A stretch of DNA of 41,143 nucleotides, taken from positions 1-41,143 of the forward strand of contig JAFVQT010000015.1 in NCBI GenBank assembly GCA_017504655.1, written 5' to 3'. The position numbers and the translations under genes were made by a program. This document shows, piece after piece, positions 8,950 to 16,309 of this stretch; positions within the stretch are counted from its first letter, which is position 1, and each line of letters begins with the position of its first letter. Origin of the DNA: Clostridia bacterium. GTDB taxonomy: Bacteria > Bacillota > Clostridia > Christensenellales > Borkfalkiaceae. The notes under the pieces are model-generated. The model was not told where the DNA came from, ran no database searches, and saw nothing but the letters and a program-made list of their open reading frames with translations.

Positions 8950-9327
8950 TTATTCAAATAACTTATCGAAATAGCCACTATTCCAAGAGTCTTTTCTTAA
9001 TTTTAGATATCGTTCTACGATTTCTTTATCAAATTGCAAATTATGGTGTTTTAGCATAATATCTGCGACTATTTCATTTTCTTTATCTGAGATTCCTTTG
9101 CATTTAAGGTCTTTTGCGTTTGAATAATTTAAGAAAATTAAACATTCGTCATATAATTTTTTGTAGTCTGGGTTTTCTAATAGATTTAAGTTAGCTCTTA
9201 GATAACCAAAAATTCTTGTAATAAAGCTACGAGGTTTTTTAATATTTGTATTTGCTAATGCAAAAAGTAAAATTTCAGCTTCAAGGTTTTTTAATAATTT
9301 TTTATTTTTCACAAGTAAACCTATCAA
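8950..9327 (-). CDS. Hypothetical protein paired with the SLOG gene
   Basis: This is a 125-residue protein rich in leucine, lysine and asparagine, probably all-alpha. No family is recognised, and there is no signal peptide or clear membrane segment. The TTG start overlaps the stop of the upstream SLOG gene (TTGA), so the two are translationally coupled. A GTG at 9312 with ATAGG just before it is an equally possible start, giving a protein five residues shorter. It lies between the SLOG gene and a shared terminator and so probably works with the SLOG protein. Function unknown. Confidence 0.55.
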   Translation of the reverse strand: MIGLLVKNKKLLKNLEAEILLFALANTNIKKPRSFITRIFGYLRANLNLLENPDYKKLYDECLIFLNYSNAKDLKCKGISDKENEIVADIMLKHHNLQFDKEIVERYLKLRKDSWNSGYFDKLFE

Positions 9328-9785
9328 TATAATTCGTAAGTTCCCTTATATAAGTTAGTATAAGGCTTTTTATGCTTATGTGCATAAAGTAGGGTGTTAT
9401 AAGCTCCGCCGTAATGAGTAGAAACATAGCCAATAACATAGTCGGCATTGTTTACCATCCATTCATTACGTTTCGATATAGCGAATTTTAGTGGTACACT
9501 TTCAATTTCGGGGTAAAGAATCTCGTCATATTCTTTTTCAAAATAATCTTTTCTATCGTTAAGCCATTTGTTCAAATAGGGCGTAACGAAAATAACCCTT
9601 GCGTCTGGGTGTTGTTCCTTGAATTTCTTTGCACAATCTTTAGCAAAATAATCAAAGTTGCCGTAGCCACCAAGATAAAAGTCGATTTGTTGACCTTTAG
9701 ATATTTCTTCTAAAAGGCTTAATAATCGGCTTTCGTCGTCCTGCTCAGCTCTAAAATTTGAATGTCCGCAAAAAGTGATAATCAT
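9324..9785 (-). CDS. SLOG-family nucleotide-ligand protein
   Basis: The 153-residue product matches the SLOG (SMF/DprA-LOG) Rossmann-like family: TFCGHSNF near the start, FYLGGYGNFD at 36-45, an acidic YPEIESVPLKFAISKRNEWMV-type block near 92-112 and YVSTHYGGAYNT near 119-131. SLOG proteins are thought to bind or process nucleotide derivatives, and they recur in mobile elements and conflict systems. The enzyme reaction is unknown here. A minus-strand promoter with TTGCTT (9849-9844) and TATAAT (9826-9821), spaced 17, precedes the gene. A divergent XRE regulator starts 160 bases away. The downstream 125-residue gene is coupled to it. Confidence 0.65.
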   Translation of the reverse strand: MIITFCGHSNFRAEQDDESRLLSLLEEISKGQQIDFYLGGYGNFDYFAKDCAKKFKEQHPDARVIFVTPYLNKWLNDRKDYFEKEYDEILYPEIESVPLKFAISKRNEWMVNNADYVIGYVSTHYGGAYNTLLYAHKHKKPYTNLYKGTYELY

Positions 9786-9808
9786 ACGGTTTCAACCCTT
9801 CTATGAAA

Positions 9809-9927
9809 GTATACATACATATTATAGCATATTCAAATGAAGAAAGCAATCTATAAGGAAGTATCCATTCTTATATTTTGTATTTGAAAAGAATATAATA
9901 ATTATGGAAGTGTTCTTCCGTATGTAT
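9809..9927. promoter_or_regulatory. Divergent promoter region with mirrored boxes
   Basis: The minus-strand promoter is TTGCTT (9849-9844), 17 bases, TATAAT (9826-9821). A + strand TATAAT lies at 9894-9899 ahead of the XRE gene, with a weak -35. The box ATACATAC (9811-9818) recurs inverted as GTATGTAT (9920-9927), one copy just downstream of each -10, and GGAAG/CTTCC forms a small palindrome at about 9906-9919. The layout suggests operators for the XRE protein. Confidence 0.45.
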
Positions 9928-9944
9928 TCTTTCGGAGGTGAATT

Positions 9945-10187
9945 GTGACTGTAAATGATGCTGTTGCTAAGAGAGTTACTCAGTTGCTTGCAGAAAAGAA
10001 AATGACACAGTACCGTTTAGAGCAGCAATCTGGGATACAACACGGACACATGCAGTGGATTATGAGTGGTAAAAGCAGAACCGTTACGCTATCAACTGTA
10101 ATGATGCTCGCAAACGGTTTTGGTATGACTGTAATCGAGTTTCTGAATAATGATATGTTTCTTTTTGAAAATCTTGAAGTAGAATAA
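9945..10187 (+). CDS. XRE-family regulator
   Basis: The 80-residue protein is a single Cro/C1-type helix-turn-helix: VTQLLAEKKMTQYRLEQQSGI, then a recognition region HGHMQWIMSG and the closing helices of the five-helix domain. The start is GTG 9945 with GGAGGTG four bases before it. It is transcribed away from the SLOG pair across a region with mirrored ATACATAC boxes, so it probably represses one or both promoters. A terminator follows directly. Whether it controls the SLOG genes or the wider element is inference. Confidence 0.75.
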   Translation: MTVNDAVAKRVTQLLAEKKMTQYRLEQQSGIQHGHMQWIMSGKSRTVTLSTVMMLANGFGMTVIEFLNNDMFLFENLEVE

Positions 10188-10197
10188 CTAACATAAA

Positions 10198-10236
10198 AAT
10201 AGCCCAGAGGTCTTACGATCTCCGGGCTATTACTTT
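10198..10236. terminator. Bidirectional terminator
   Basis: AATAGCCC...GGGCTATT (10198-10205 with 10224-10231), with an inner GAG/CTC pairing and a T-run at 10234-10239, closes the XRE gene. It also serves the convergent minus-strand operon ending at 10238. Confidence 0.75.
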
Positions 10237-10237
10237 T

Positions 10238-10561
10238 TTATACGGTTTGCGTTATGTCGGGTATATAAATCTTTTCCCCAACTATAATTGCGTGGTATTC
10301 AACGTTCCCAACTCTGTAGGTAGTGGGGATAGGCTTGCCTTTTGCGTTAGCTCTAAGTATGTATTTATCTGAAATCTCGGTATCTTTTTCAAAGTTTCCA
10401 TCTAAAAACTTTTCTTCATTACCGACTTCAAGTATCTTAAAGCCTCGTTTTACAAGGTCTGCTGAAAATTGCCACAATTTGTCGAAAAGTCCGTTACTAT
10501 CCATAATAACGGAACAGTCAATTTCTGGGTGATAAGCTGTAATTCTAAAGTAATTTGCCAT
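10238..10561 (-). CDS. Hypothetical mobile-element protein
   Basis: This 107-residue soluble protein starts MANYFRITAYHPEIDCSVIMDS, with a predicted mixed alpha/beta fold and no membrane segment. The AAGGAGG site overlaps the stop of the PcfJ-like gene upstream, so it is the last gene of the long minus-strand operon, just before a terminator. No domain is recognised. Its placement beside PcfJ/PcfK-like genes suggests a role in transfer or maintenance of the element, but nothing in the sequence shows the activity. Confidence 0.65.
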   Translation of the reverse strand: MANYFRITAYHPEIDCSVIMDSNGLFDKLWQFSADLVKRGFKILEVGNEEKFLDGNFEKDTEISDKYILRANAKGKPIPTTYRVGNVEYHAIIVGEKIYIPDITQTV

Positions 10562-10575
10562 ATTTTAATTCCTCC

Positions 10576-11886
10576 TTAGGCTGCTATTTTCTTCATTTGA
10601 CGTTTAGCGTATGGTAGCCACTTATGATGAACGAAGGAGAGTATTTCTTCTGATGGTTTCGTGTCGTGGTCGCCATAACACTGTAAAACTTTCTTTTCTT
10701 TTATCGAGTATTCCACTGTAACAAGAGGTGTTTCGGGGCTTTCTTTAGTTCGTATGAAGAATATAAGAGATTTTTCATCAACAAATTTTTGGTCGTAACC
10801 CATACCACCTACACAGTGGTGTAAAAGCCTGCCTTCATTTTTAAGGTCAGTAGGCGATTTGGCAATAATGCAAACAAAGCCGATTTTATCAAATTCCAAA
10901 GCTCCGTATTTTTCAGCAACGGCTCTGAAATTATCGTAAAACTGTTTTCTGTTTTCTTCATCACGTTTAGCTTGTTCGCTACGATATTCGTCAGTTCGTA
11001 TATCGTGCCAACGTTTGAAATCGTGAGGGTAGCGGTTTTTCTCAATACTCATATCAATTCCCAAGTATTCACACGCTCTTTTGTAGTCGTTATAGCTGTA
11101 AAAGTTCGTTTTCTGCTTTTCGATATAAGCAAGGAATTTATCCGTTTCGCCCTTCACGAAAGCACGTAAGTTTTCAAGCGAAGAAGCGTGGTAAAATTCT
11201 TTACGTTTGTTTTGTAGTTGTTGCAAAGATTGAAAATCTTTTTTCGTCTTAAACGCATCAATAATAACTTTTATGTCGTATGGTGCATATCTCAGACTTA
11301 ATCTGTTTTTGCCGAGCCATTTTCTAAAGGCTTTGCTTTCTCTTGCGAGCTTCAATATCTGTTTGCTAAGAGCAATATTGGAAAGACCGAGTTTTGTTAT
11401 AAATTCGACTTCGGGATATTGTCTATAAGTCCTAAGATATTTCAAAGTGTTTTCGTAAGAATAAAGCTCAACGGCGCTATATCTAAATTCGGGGATAGTA
11501 GTGATATATTCTGGGTTTATTCTTATAGCAAAAGGATCGAAAGCCTTTTCAGGGGTGCATCTATACCATTTGCCATCTTCATACCAAGAACGTTGTTTAG
11601 TCAAGCCCATATCATACCAGCCGACCATATAACCGGCGATATAATGACATTCAATATCTCTTGCAAAGCATTCGTTAGAATCTACACCGTGAACGGCAAC
11701 CTGCTTTAAGTAAACTTGTCCTTGATAGCTTCTTGCAGCAACCGTTACTTTGACAAGCTCACCGTCATTTTTAGTAAAGTAGGCGTAAAAGCGTTTTTGA
11801 TTATATGCAAGGTTACGGCTTTTATCCAGCTTTATTATTTTCTTTGCTATGTATTTGGGAATAGGCTTAATTTTATCAATTTTCAT
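10576..11886 (-). CDS. pcfJ: PcfJ-like protein
   Basis: This 436-residue protein carries the PcfJ C-terminal signature: GRLLHHCVGGMGYDQKFVDE, then LIFFIRTKESPETPLVTVEYS and VLQCYGDHDTKPSEE. The HCVG histidine and cysteine are conserved in the family. The N-terminal half is basic and unassigned. PcfJ was named in the conjugative plasmid pCF10 transfer region; its biochemical activity is not well defined. I take ATG 11886 because GAGG lies eight bases before it, inside the end of the upstream gene; a longer frame to 11934 overlaps that gene and lacks a site. It is co-transcribed with the PcfK-like fusion, repeating the pcfJ/pcfK pairing of plasmids. Confidence 0.75.
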   Translation of the reverse strand: MKIDKIKPIPKYIAKKIIKLDKSRNLAYNQKRFYAYFTKNDGELVKVTVAARSYQGQVYLKQVAVHGVDSNECFARDIECHYIAGYMVGWYDMGLTKQRSWYEDGKWYRCTPEKAFDPFAIRINPEYITTIPEFRYSAVELYSYENTLKYLRTYRQYPEVEFITKLGLSNIALSKQILKLARESKAFRKWLGKNRLSLRYAPYDIKVIIDAFKTKKDFQSLQQLQNKRKEFYHASSLENLRAFVKGETDKFLAYIEKQKTNFYSYNDYKRACEYLGIDMSIEKNRYPHDFKRWHDIRTDEYRSEQAKRDEENRKQFYDNFRAVAEKYGALEFDKIGFVCIIAKSPTDLKNEGRLLHHCVGGMGYDQKFVDEKSLIFFIRTKESPETPLVTVEYSIKEKKVLQCYGDHDTKPSEEILSFVHHKWLPYAKRQMKKIAA

Positions 11887-11891
11887 ATCAA

Positions 11892-12899
11892 TTACCTCGC
11901 AATTATGTCCTTTCCAAAGATATTTAAGAGCCAATCAGGTACTTTCAAAGACGGTCTTTCAATCTCGTGAACTTCACCGTTTTCGTCAACGTAAGTAAAT
12001 TCGTCAATCCAATGCTTTTCAGGCTCTTCCGTCTTTTTAACTCGTTTTTCCAATACCTGAATATCGTCTTCCTTTTCAACGATTACAATGTCGTAATTGT
12101 AATGTAATTTAAGGAAATACTTTTCAGAGCAGTGATAGGGGAAACCAACCATAGGAACACGGCTTTCTAATCCGCAATCACGTCCCGTAAGGGTTAATTC
12201 CAGCTCGTCTGCTATGAGTTTTGCATTATCGCCTAAAACTTCATAAAAGTCGCCTAAACGATAAACAACGATAGAGGATGGGTATTTGCTCTGTATATCT
12301 AAATACTTGCTATAAAACGGACTTAAAGGCTTTGCAGGAGCAGGTTTAATTTCTTCTTTGTGAAGTTCAGCCATAATTTCCTGTATTTCTTCCTCAGACG
12401 GCATATCGTCATCTTCGTCAACCGTCGTTTCTGTTTTGATGGTAGGTAAGGTGTCCGTTTCTTCACCGTTAGCGGCAATCATATCAAAGAGAGAAAACTG
12501 TGCTTGAGGTTCAGCTTTCTTTTTCGGCGCAGGAGTAGTAACGGTGGTAGTGGTTTTTGCTTTTTTAGTTTCTTTCTTAGGCGGTGTATATGGCGTTCCG
12601 TCAAGGTTGAAATAATTACCTTCGATAGCATCTTCTTCAAAGAAGTGTATCAGCCAGCCGAATACGACCATATCATCAACGTAAGTTCCAATAGCACCTT
12701 TATCAGCCAACTTCTTAGCTTCTTCAAGTGCGTATTTCATAAAACCTTTAAGGTCTTTTTTCATAATGAGCGTAGTTCCGTCTTTTTCAACGGTAACGCC
12801 GTTATTGATTTTTTCTGCAAGGACGTCGCTTGCATTTTCTTCTAAATATTTCAAAAGGCGTAATTCGTCGTTTCCTTTTGTTTCAAGATTGATTTTCAT
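11892..12899 (-). CDS. pcfK: PcfK-like protein fused to a MutS mismatch-recognition domain
   Basis: Residues 1-107 are PcfK-like (DLKGFMKYALEEAKKLADKG, then VVFGWLIHFFEEDAIEGN). A lysine/threonine/proline linker follows, containing QFSLF (134-138), a close match to the beta sliding-clamp binding motif. Residues 192-276 match MutS domain I: YRLGDFYE (213-220) holds the Phe-x-Glu used to read mismatches, followed by LTLTGRD, RVPMVGFPYH and a closing strand. The MutS clamp and ATPase domains are absent, so this cannot be a complete repair protein. It precedes the PcfJ-like gene by five bases. A DNA-structure or clamp-guided role in transfer or replication of the element is inferred. Confidence 0.75.
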   Translation of the reverse strand: MKINLETKGNDELRLLKYLEENASDVLAEKINNGVTVEKDGTTLIMKKDLKGFMKYALEEAKKLADKGAIGTYVDDMVVFGWLIHFFEEDAIEGNYFNLDGTPYTPPKKETKKAKTTTTVTTPAPKKKAEPQAQFSLFDMIAANGEETDTLPTIKTETTVDEDDDMPSEEEIQEIMAELHKEEIKPAPAKPLSPFYSKYLDIQSKYPSSIVVYRLGDFYEVLGDNAKLIADELELTLTGRDCGLESRVPMVGFPYHCSEKYFLKLHYNYDIVIVEKEDDIQVLEKRVKKTEEPEKHWIDEFTYVDENGEVHEIERPSLKVPDWLLNIFGKDIIAR

Positions 12900-12930
12900 T
12901 TAATTACCTCCAGAATTTATTTTTATATAT

Positions 12931-12962
12931 AGAAAAAGCCCTTTCATATTTCAGAAAGGGAC
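12931..12962 (-). terminator. Minus-strand terminator inside the operon
   Basis: Read on the minus strand, CCCTTTC (12960-12954) pairs with GAAAGGG (12946-12940) and is followed by CTTTTTCT. It overlaps the 3' end of the 79-residue gene and separates it from the pcfK-like gene, so it probably attenuates transcription between the two parts of the operon. Confidence 0.6.
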
Positions 12963-13190
12963 TTCACGCCAGATACCTCTAATAACCTCTTTTCGAGTAA
13001 TGGGGAATATCTGCCATTTAACGTTTATAATTGGCTTGCCGTTATCATCAGGCGGTGGATATTTGTAATACATTTCTTTAATCTGTTTCGCCTGTTGATA
13101 AGTTCTTGTTTTGAACCTATGTACGTACTTTTTTCTTTTTACGGGATAACATACTTTATAACCGTATGGATTGTTTAGATTAGGCTTCAT
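12951..13190 (-). CDS. Small basic hypothetical protein
   Basis: This 79-residue, strongly basic protein is rich in Lys, Arg, Tyr and Pro (YGYKVCYPVKRKKYVHRFKT). The region RFKTRTYQQAKQIKEMYYKYPP resembles the arm-type beta strands and helix of DNA-binding domains such as those of integrases, but it is too short to assign. GAT-rich sequence before the start holds only a weak AAGG-type site. The gene end overlaps a terminator stem. It is part of the long minus-strand operon; function unknown. Confidence 0.55.
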   Translation of the reverse strand: MKPNLNNPYGYKVCYPVKRKKYVHRFKTRTYQQAKQIKEMYYKYPPPDDNGKPIINVKWQIFPITRKEVIRGIWREVPF

Positions 13191-13201
13191 AGGCGATCAC
13201 C

Positions 13202-13912
13202 TTAATCATTTTCAGCGAATACGGCAGTATTTTCACTTAGAGCCAAGTAATAATGCCCGTTTCCGCAGTTTCTATATTCTTCTGAATACCACGCCTTTTT
13301 AAGTTCGGGATTGTATTCAAAGGAAACGTCATAACTAACGGTAACGCTTTCGCTGTGTTTTTTCTTTTCGGCTAAAGCTCTACGGATATTGTCTTTAATG
13401 ATAGCGTTATCCCATTTGCCAAAATACATAGATTTCAAAGTGCATTCCGACAATTCCCAGATATAATCGGTAATAATATGTTCTTTACCGTTTTCATCGG
13501 CTCTTATCATAAAAGGGTATTTTGCTTTAACGCTGCTAACAAAATCCATATAATTTTGTTCGCCTTTTTCTTTGTTGTATCTATCGCAAGCCCAATATTC
13601 TTCGTAAATACGGCGTTTTTCTTCTAACGAAACGTAGTTATATAGGTTTTCCCATATCGCTTGAAGATTGTGCCAAAGGTCATTTTGCTTGCATAGAGCA
13701 ATAGCCTTTTTAAGACGCTTTTTCCATTTATCGTTTTCTGTTAAACCCGTTTTCGTTTCTTTAATTTCGTAGTAATTAAAGAATTGAGTAGGGCTATACC
13801 TCCAGCCACGTGTTTTACGTTTTGGAGCTAATACGAAGTAACTACCGTCTGATTCAATTACAAAACGGTATTCCTTATTGTCGTGTAAGTTAATTGCGAT
13901 TTTCTTATCCAT
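13202..13912 (-). CDS. Hypothetical mobile-element protein
   Basis: This 236-residue soluble protein has many aromatic and charged residues (for example GWRYSPTQFFNYYEIKE and YIWELSECTLKSMYFGKWDN). No known domain is recognised. I start it at ATG 13912 because AAGGAG lies eight bases before it; a GTG three codons earlier overlaps that site. It overlaps the preceding 66-residue gene by eight bases, so translation is coupled. Proteins of this kind are common in PcfJ-bearing elements; function unknown. Confidence 0.65.
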   Translation of the reverse strand: MDKKIAINLHDNKEYRFVIESDGSYFVLAPKRKTRGWRYSPTQFFNYYEIKETKTGLTENDKWKKRLKKAIALCKQNDLWHNLQAIWENLYNYVSLEEKRRIYEEYWACDRYNKEKGEQNYMDFVSSVKAKYPFMIRADENGKEHIITDYIWELSECTLKSMYFGKWDNAIIKDNIRRALAEKKKHSESVTVSYDVSFEYNPELKKAWYSEEYRNCGNGHYYLALSENTAVFAEND

Positions 13913-14105
13913 TGTTTTCACTCCTTATAATTCCATATTTGTCATCTGCGTAGAATTGACAGTTATACCAATTAAAAATGGCGGTGCATTTCACACCACC
14001 ATATTCGACGATATAATTAACGTTATCTTTCTGTTCCAATACTGTAATTTCTCTCATTTCACCGTTAAGTGAATGTATATGTGCTAAAGCGGGGTAAGGT
14101 GTCAT
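13905..14105 (-). CDS. Small hypothetical protein
   Basis: The 66-residue product (LNGEMREITVLEQKDNVNYIVEYGGVKCTAIFNWY) looks like a small beta-rich fold of alternating strands. AAAGGAGG precedes the ATG by six bases, and the start overlaps the stop of the upstream gene by four bases (ATGA). The stop overlaps the next gene. No family is recognised; the tight coupling shows it is a genuine member of the operon. Confidence 0.6.
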   Translation of the reverse strand: MTPYPALAHIHSLNGEMREITVLEQKDNVNYIVEYGGVKCTAIFNWYNCQFYADDKYGIIRSENNG

Positions 14106-14284
14106 TGATTGCCTCCTTTGCTTAAAGTAATTCCAAGCTCCTGCATATCTTCTTCGGTTATGCCGATAGCTTCTTCAAACCACTCATATTCATTATCTAC
14201 TTCATTTGCGAAGAAATCGCTGCATTCATCTTCAATCCAAATGATTGCATTGTATAAGAGCGTTCTTAATTTATCATTTTCCAT
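14102..14284 (-). CDS. Small acidic hypothetical protein
   Basis: This is a 60-residue, acidic, probably helical protein (LLYNAIIWIEDECSDFFANE, then EDMQELGITLSKGGNQ). The pattern resembles small accessory proteins of gut Bacillota elements but no named family is certain. AAGGAGC precedes the start, and the stop overlaps the next gene by four bases. Function unknown. Confidence 0.55.
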   Translation of the reverse strand: MENDKLRTLLYNAIIWIEDECSDFFANEVDNEYEWFEEAIGITEEDMQELGITLSKGGNQ

Positions 14285-14296
14285 AGTGATAGCTCC

Positions 14297-14554
14297 TTAT
14301 ATTTCAACGTTGTTTATTTCTTGTGCAAGGCTAAAGCCTATTTTCACGCCCTGAATAAAGGCATATTCTTGATAATCCGAGTATCTATCAGCGTAATGCG
14401 TTAAAAATTCTTGGAAAATTTCAAACTGTTCTTTAGAAAGCATTTTTTCTAATTCATCAAACAAATCACTTTCTTTATCAGAACGCTTTTTATTAGGCTT
14501 TTTGTTAGCAATATCTATTTGTCCGTAATATAACTTAGTAAGTAAATTATCCAT
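14297..14554 (-). CDS. Small helical protein, possibly DUF6809
   Basis: The 85-residue product opens with LLTKLYYGQIDIANKKP and continues with LFDELEKMLSKEQFEIFQEF and QEYAFIQGVKIGFSLAQEI, predicting two or three amphipathic helices. The opening and overall length recall the DUF6809 family of mobile-element proteins; this is a recognition by eye only. A GGAG site precedes the ATG. It ends shortly before the 60-residue gene in the same operon. Function unknown. Confidence 0.6.
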   Translation of the reverse strand: MDNLLTKLYYGQIDIANKKPNKKRSDKESDLFDELEKMLSKEQFEIFQEFLTHYADRYSDYQEYAFIQGVKIGFSLAQEINNVEI

Positions 14555-14594
14555 ATTTAATTCTCCATGATTTTTCCTTATTTATCATTTTCAT

Positions 14595-14903
14595 TTATTG
14601 CACCTCCAAAATTCTCAGTTCAATAAACGTGTGTAAATACCAATCTAATTTACAAGTGATATTCCACCAAAGTTCGTGTTCCTGTCCGTCAGAGTGGATA
14701 GGGGAACAGTCAAGTTCGTAATTGTGCTGTAAAACGCCATTTTCAAAAGCGTTTGCTACCCAGCTATTATCTGGTTTCTTTTCAGCTTCAATCATTTGGT
14801 TATAGCGATTTACAGCCTTCTCGTAGGTGTCAAAGCATTCAGTATCAACACCGTCGCAATCATCTGTAGAGTATTGCATCATTACTAAATAGATTTTTTT
14901 CAT
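14595..14903 (-). CDS. Hypothetical protein
   Basis: This 102-residue protein begins KKIYLVMMQYSTDDCDGVDTEC and has a helix DTYEKAVNRYNQMIEAEKK, suggesting a small alpha/beta fold. It ends ELRILEVQ. AAGGAGC lies a few bases before the start. A 15-codon frame with its own GGAGGTG site begins directly at the stop and may merely couple translation to the next gene. No family is recognised. Confidence 0.6.
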   Translation of the reverse strand: MKKIYLVMMQYSTDDCDGVDTECFDTYEKAVNRYNQMIEAEKKPDNSWVANAFENGVLQHNYELDCSPIHSDGQEHELWWNITCKLDWYLHTFIELRILEVQ

Positions 14904-14917
14904 TGTTTTGCTCCTTA

Positions 14918-15178
14918 TTAAGATTTTCTTATAGCTTCCTTTCTTGCCTTATATTCAAAGAATTTCGTATCTCTTTTGAGTATTTCGTCAAGTTCAGGAC
15001 GGCTTTCTTCAAGGTTTCTACCTATGCAAGCGAGTATAAGCATATTCGTATTACGCTCTAAAACTCTATCAAAGGCGTAATCCAAAAGTTCTCTTATTTC
15101 CACGCTTTCGTGTTCGCTCAAACGATTGTAGTAGTAGAGGACACAAAGGATAGTATCTAATTCTTTTAAGTTTCTCAT
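14918..15178 (-). CDS. Hypothetical helical protein
   Basis: This 86-residue, mostly helical protein has the strings ELDTILCVLYYYNRLSEHES, IRELLDYAFDRVLERN and RPELDEILKRDTKFFEYKAR. Nothing indicates membrane location. The start is one base past the stop of the upstream gene, with a ribosome binding site (AAGGAG) inside that gene, so the two are coupled. It is a member of the long minus-strand operon; function unknown. Confidence 0.6.
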   Translation of the reverse strand: MRNLKELDTILCVLYYYNRLSEHESVEIRELLDYAFDRVLERNTNMLILACIGRNLEESRPELDEILKRDTKFFEYKARKEAIRKS

Positions 15179-15179
15179 T

Positions 15180-15494
15180 TTAATAACTCCTTCCGTTTAA
15201 TGCTCGTGCTAAGCTGTATAGCATTTCTTGTATCGCATCAGCGTCATCAATAAGCGTTCTAATAGATTGCGGAACGCCTCTGACTGATTTTCTGCACTCA
15301 ACCCACATTTCAGCGTGTTCGTCTGCATCGAAATCATCAGCGTATTGGTCAACTTCTTCTGCGAAGTTTCGTTTTGCTACAGCAAAGAAAAAATCTTCGC
15401 CGGCGGGAGAGTATTGACAAACGTCAACGTCTTTTTCATATTCCCGTAGTGTCCAGCCAAGATTTTCACAGATTTTTCTATGTTTGTTATTCAT
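15180..15494 (-). CDS. Hypothetical protein
   Basis: The 104-residue product begins MNNKHRKICENLGWTLREYE and contains EEVDQYADDFDADEHAEMW and LIDDADAIQEMLYSLARAL. It is acidic and mainly helical. I start it at ATG 15494, which has AAGGAG eight bases before it, rather than at the longer frame to 15560, which would overlap the upstream gene without a site. It overlaps that gene by eight bases. Similar proteins are frequent in Bacillota conjugative elements, but no function is known to me. Confidence 0.65.
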   Translation of the reverse strand: MNNKHRKICENLGWTLREYEKDVDVCQYSPAGEDFFFAVAKRNFAEEVDQYADDFDADEHAEMWVECRKSVRGVPQSIRTLIDDADAIQEMLYSLARALNGRSY

Positions 15495-15735
15495 TTTTTT
15501 CGCTCCTTGTATAGTTGTTTTCAAGGGCAATATATTTTTTAACACCGTAAATACCATCACGGCACATAATGCCGTCTATATAGTTGCGTATTTCACTTTC
15601 GGTCATCATTTTGTCTTTATCACCACCTTTCGCTATGTAGCAGTCAATTATTGTTTTGACAGCCCAATCTATGACTTTTTCTTCCTCGTCATTAAAGGTA
15701 TATTTTATGATGCCGTTTTCATTTTTAATTTCCAT
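15487..15735 (-). CDS. Hypothetical protein
   Basis: The 82-residue product begins MEIKNENGIIKYTFNDEEEK, then has a helix VIDWAVKTIIDCYIAKGG and a lysine-rich tail. AAGGAGG lies five bases before ATG 15735, which I prefer to the longer frame to 15768. It overlaps the next gene by eight bases. No domain is recognised; it belongs to the long operon and may encode an accessory factor of the element. Confidence 0.6.
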   Translation of the reverse strand: MEIKNENGIIKYTFNDEEEKVIDWAVKTIIDCYIAKGGDKDKMMTESEIRNYIDGIMCRDGIYGVKKYIALENNYTRSEKNE

Positions 15736-15745
15736 AAAAGCCTCC

Positions 15746-16147
15746 TTATGCAGTTCTACATAAGCCACCGAACTGTGACTTAATACCTATGCCACCAAAT
15801 TCAGAAAGAGAGGAATCGTCTAAATTTTCAACGTAGGCGATAGGCGTTCCGTGTCTAAGGTCATCTCTGTCATAACCCCATTCGTCTTCGTGCTGGGAAA
15901 CGTAGAGGTAGGCAAGCAGCTCGCCAAATTCCGTATAGTTGTGTATAACGTGGTAAACAACGGCGTTATATTCCTTTTCAAATCTTTCAACCAATGCTTT
16001 TTGATTATCGTCAAGCCAAAAGAGGATACCACCGTGTTCGGATTGATTGATAATGTCGTCTTTTTCAAACTCACGAATAACGTTTTCGTGTAATTTGAGC
16101 GTTCTCATTCTTGCCAATGCTTCTTGTTTTTGTAATGTTCTTTCCAT
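15746..16147 (-). CDS. Hypothetical protein with conserved Trp/Gly segments
   Basis: This 133-residue protein begins MERTLQKQEALARMRTLKLH and includes GGILFWLDDNQKALVERFE, VVYHVIHNYTEFGELLAYLY and EDEWGYDRDDLRHGTPIAYV. ATG 16147 is chosen because AAGGAG lies close before it; the frame stays open to 16270 but runs through a separate small gene (16152-16307). No family is named with confidence. Similar proteins occur in element operons near ardA genes. Function unknown. Confidence 0.65.
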   Translation of the reverse strand: MERTLQKQEALARMRTLKLHENVIREFEKDDIINQSEHGGILFWLDDNQKALVERFEKEYNAVVYHVIHNYTEFGELLAYLYVSQHEDEWGYDRDDLRHGTPIAYVENLDDSSLSEFGGIGIKSQFGGLCRTA

Positions 16148-16151
16148 AGTT

Positions 16152-16307
16152 TTAACTCCTTTTATTTTTAATAAAAAATTTAGATTCTTGATTGTATTGC
16201 TTAATAGCGTTTTTCTTGCTATAAAACATATATTGCCTTGTTCCAATGATGCCTGAGATAACCCAAGCACCTTGAAACGATTTTCTAATAAACGTGATAT
16301 ATCTCAT
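16152..16307 (-). CDS. Small basic protein, 51 residues
   Basis: A frame from ATG 16307 to TAA 16154-16152 encodes MRYITFIRKSFQGAWVISG and a basic tail with YSKKNAIKQY. A strong GGAGGTG lies three to four bases before the start, and the stop overlaps the ribosome binding site of the next gene. This tight fit makes it likely to be real although very short. The sequence predicts a short beta strand pair and one helix. Function unknown. Confidence 0.6.
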   Translation of the reverse strand: MRYITFIRKSFQGAWVISGIIGTRQYMFYSKKNAIKQYNQESKFFIKNKRS

Positions 16308-16309
16308 AA

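Noticed and set aside
14547-14594. 15-residue frame with a GGAGGTG site between two operon genes
   Set aside because: Too short to support as a gene; it probably only couples translation of the neighbours.
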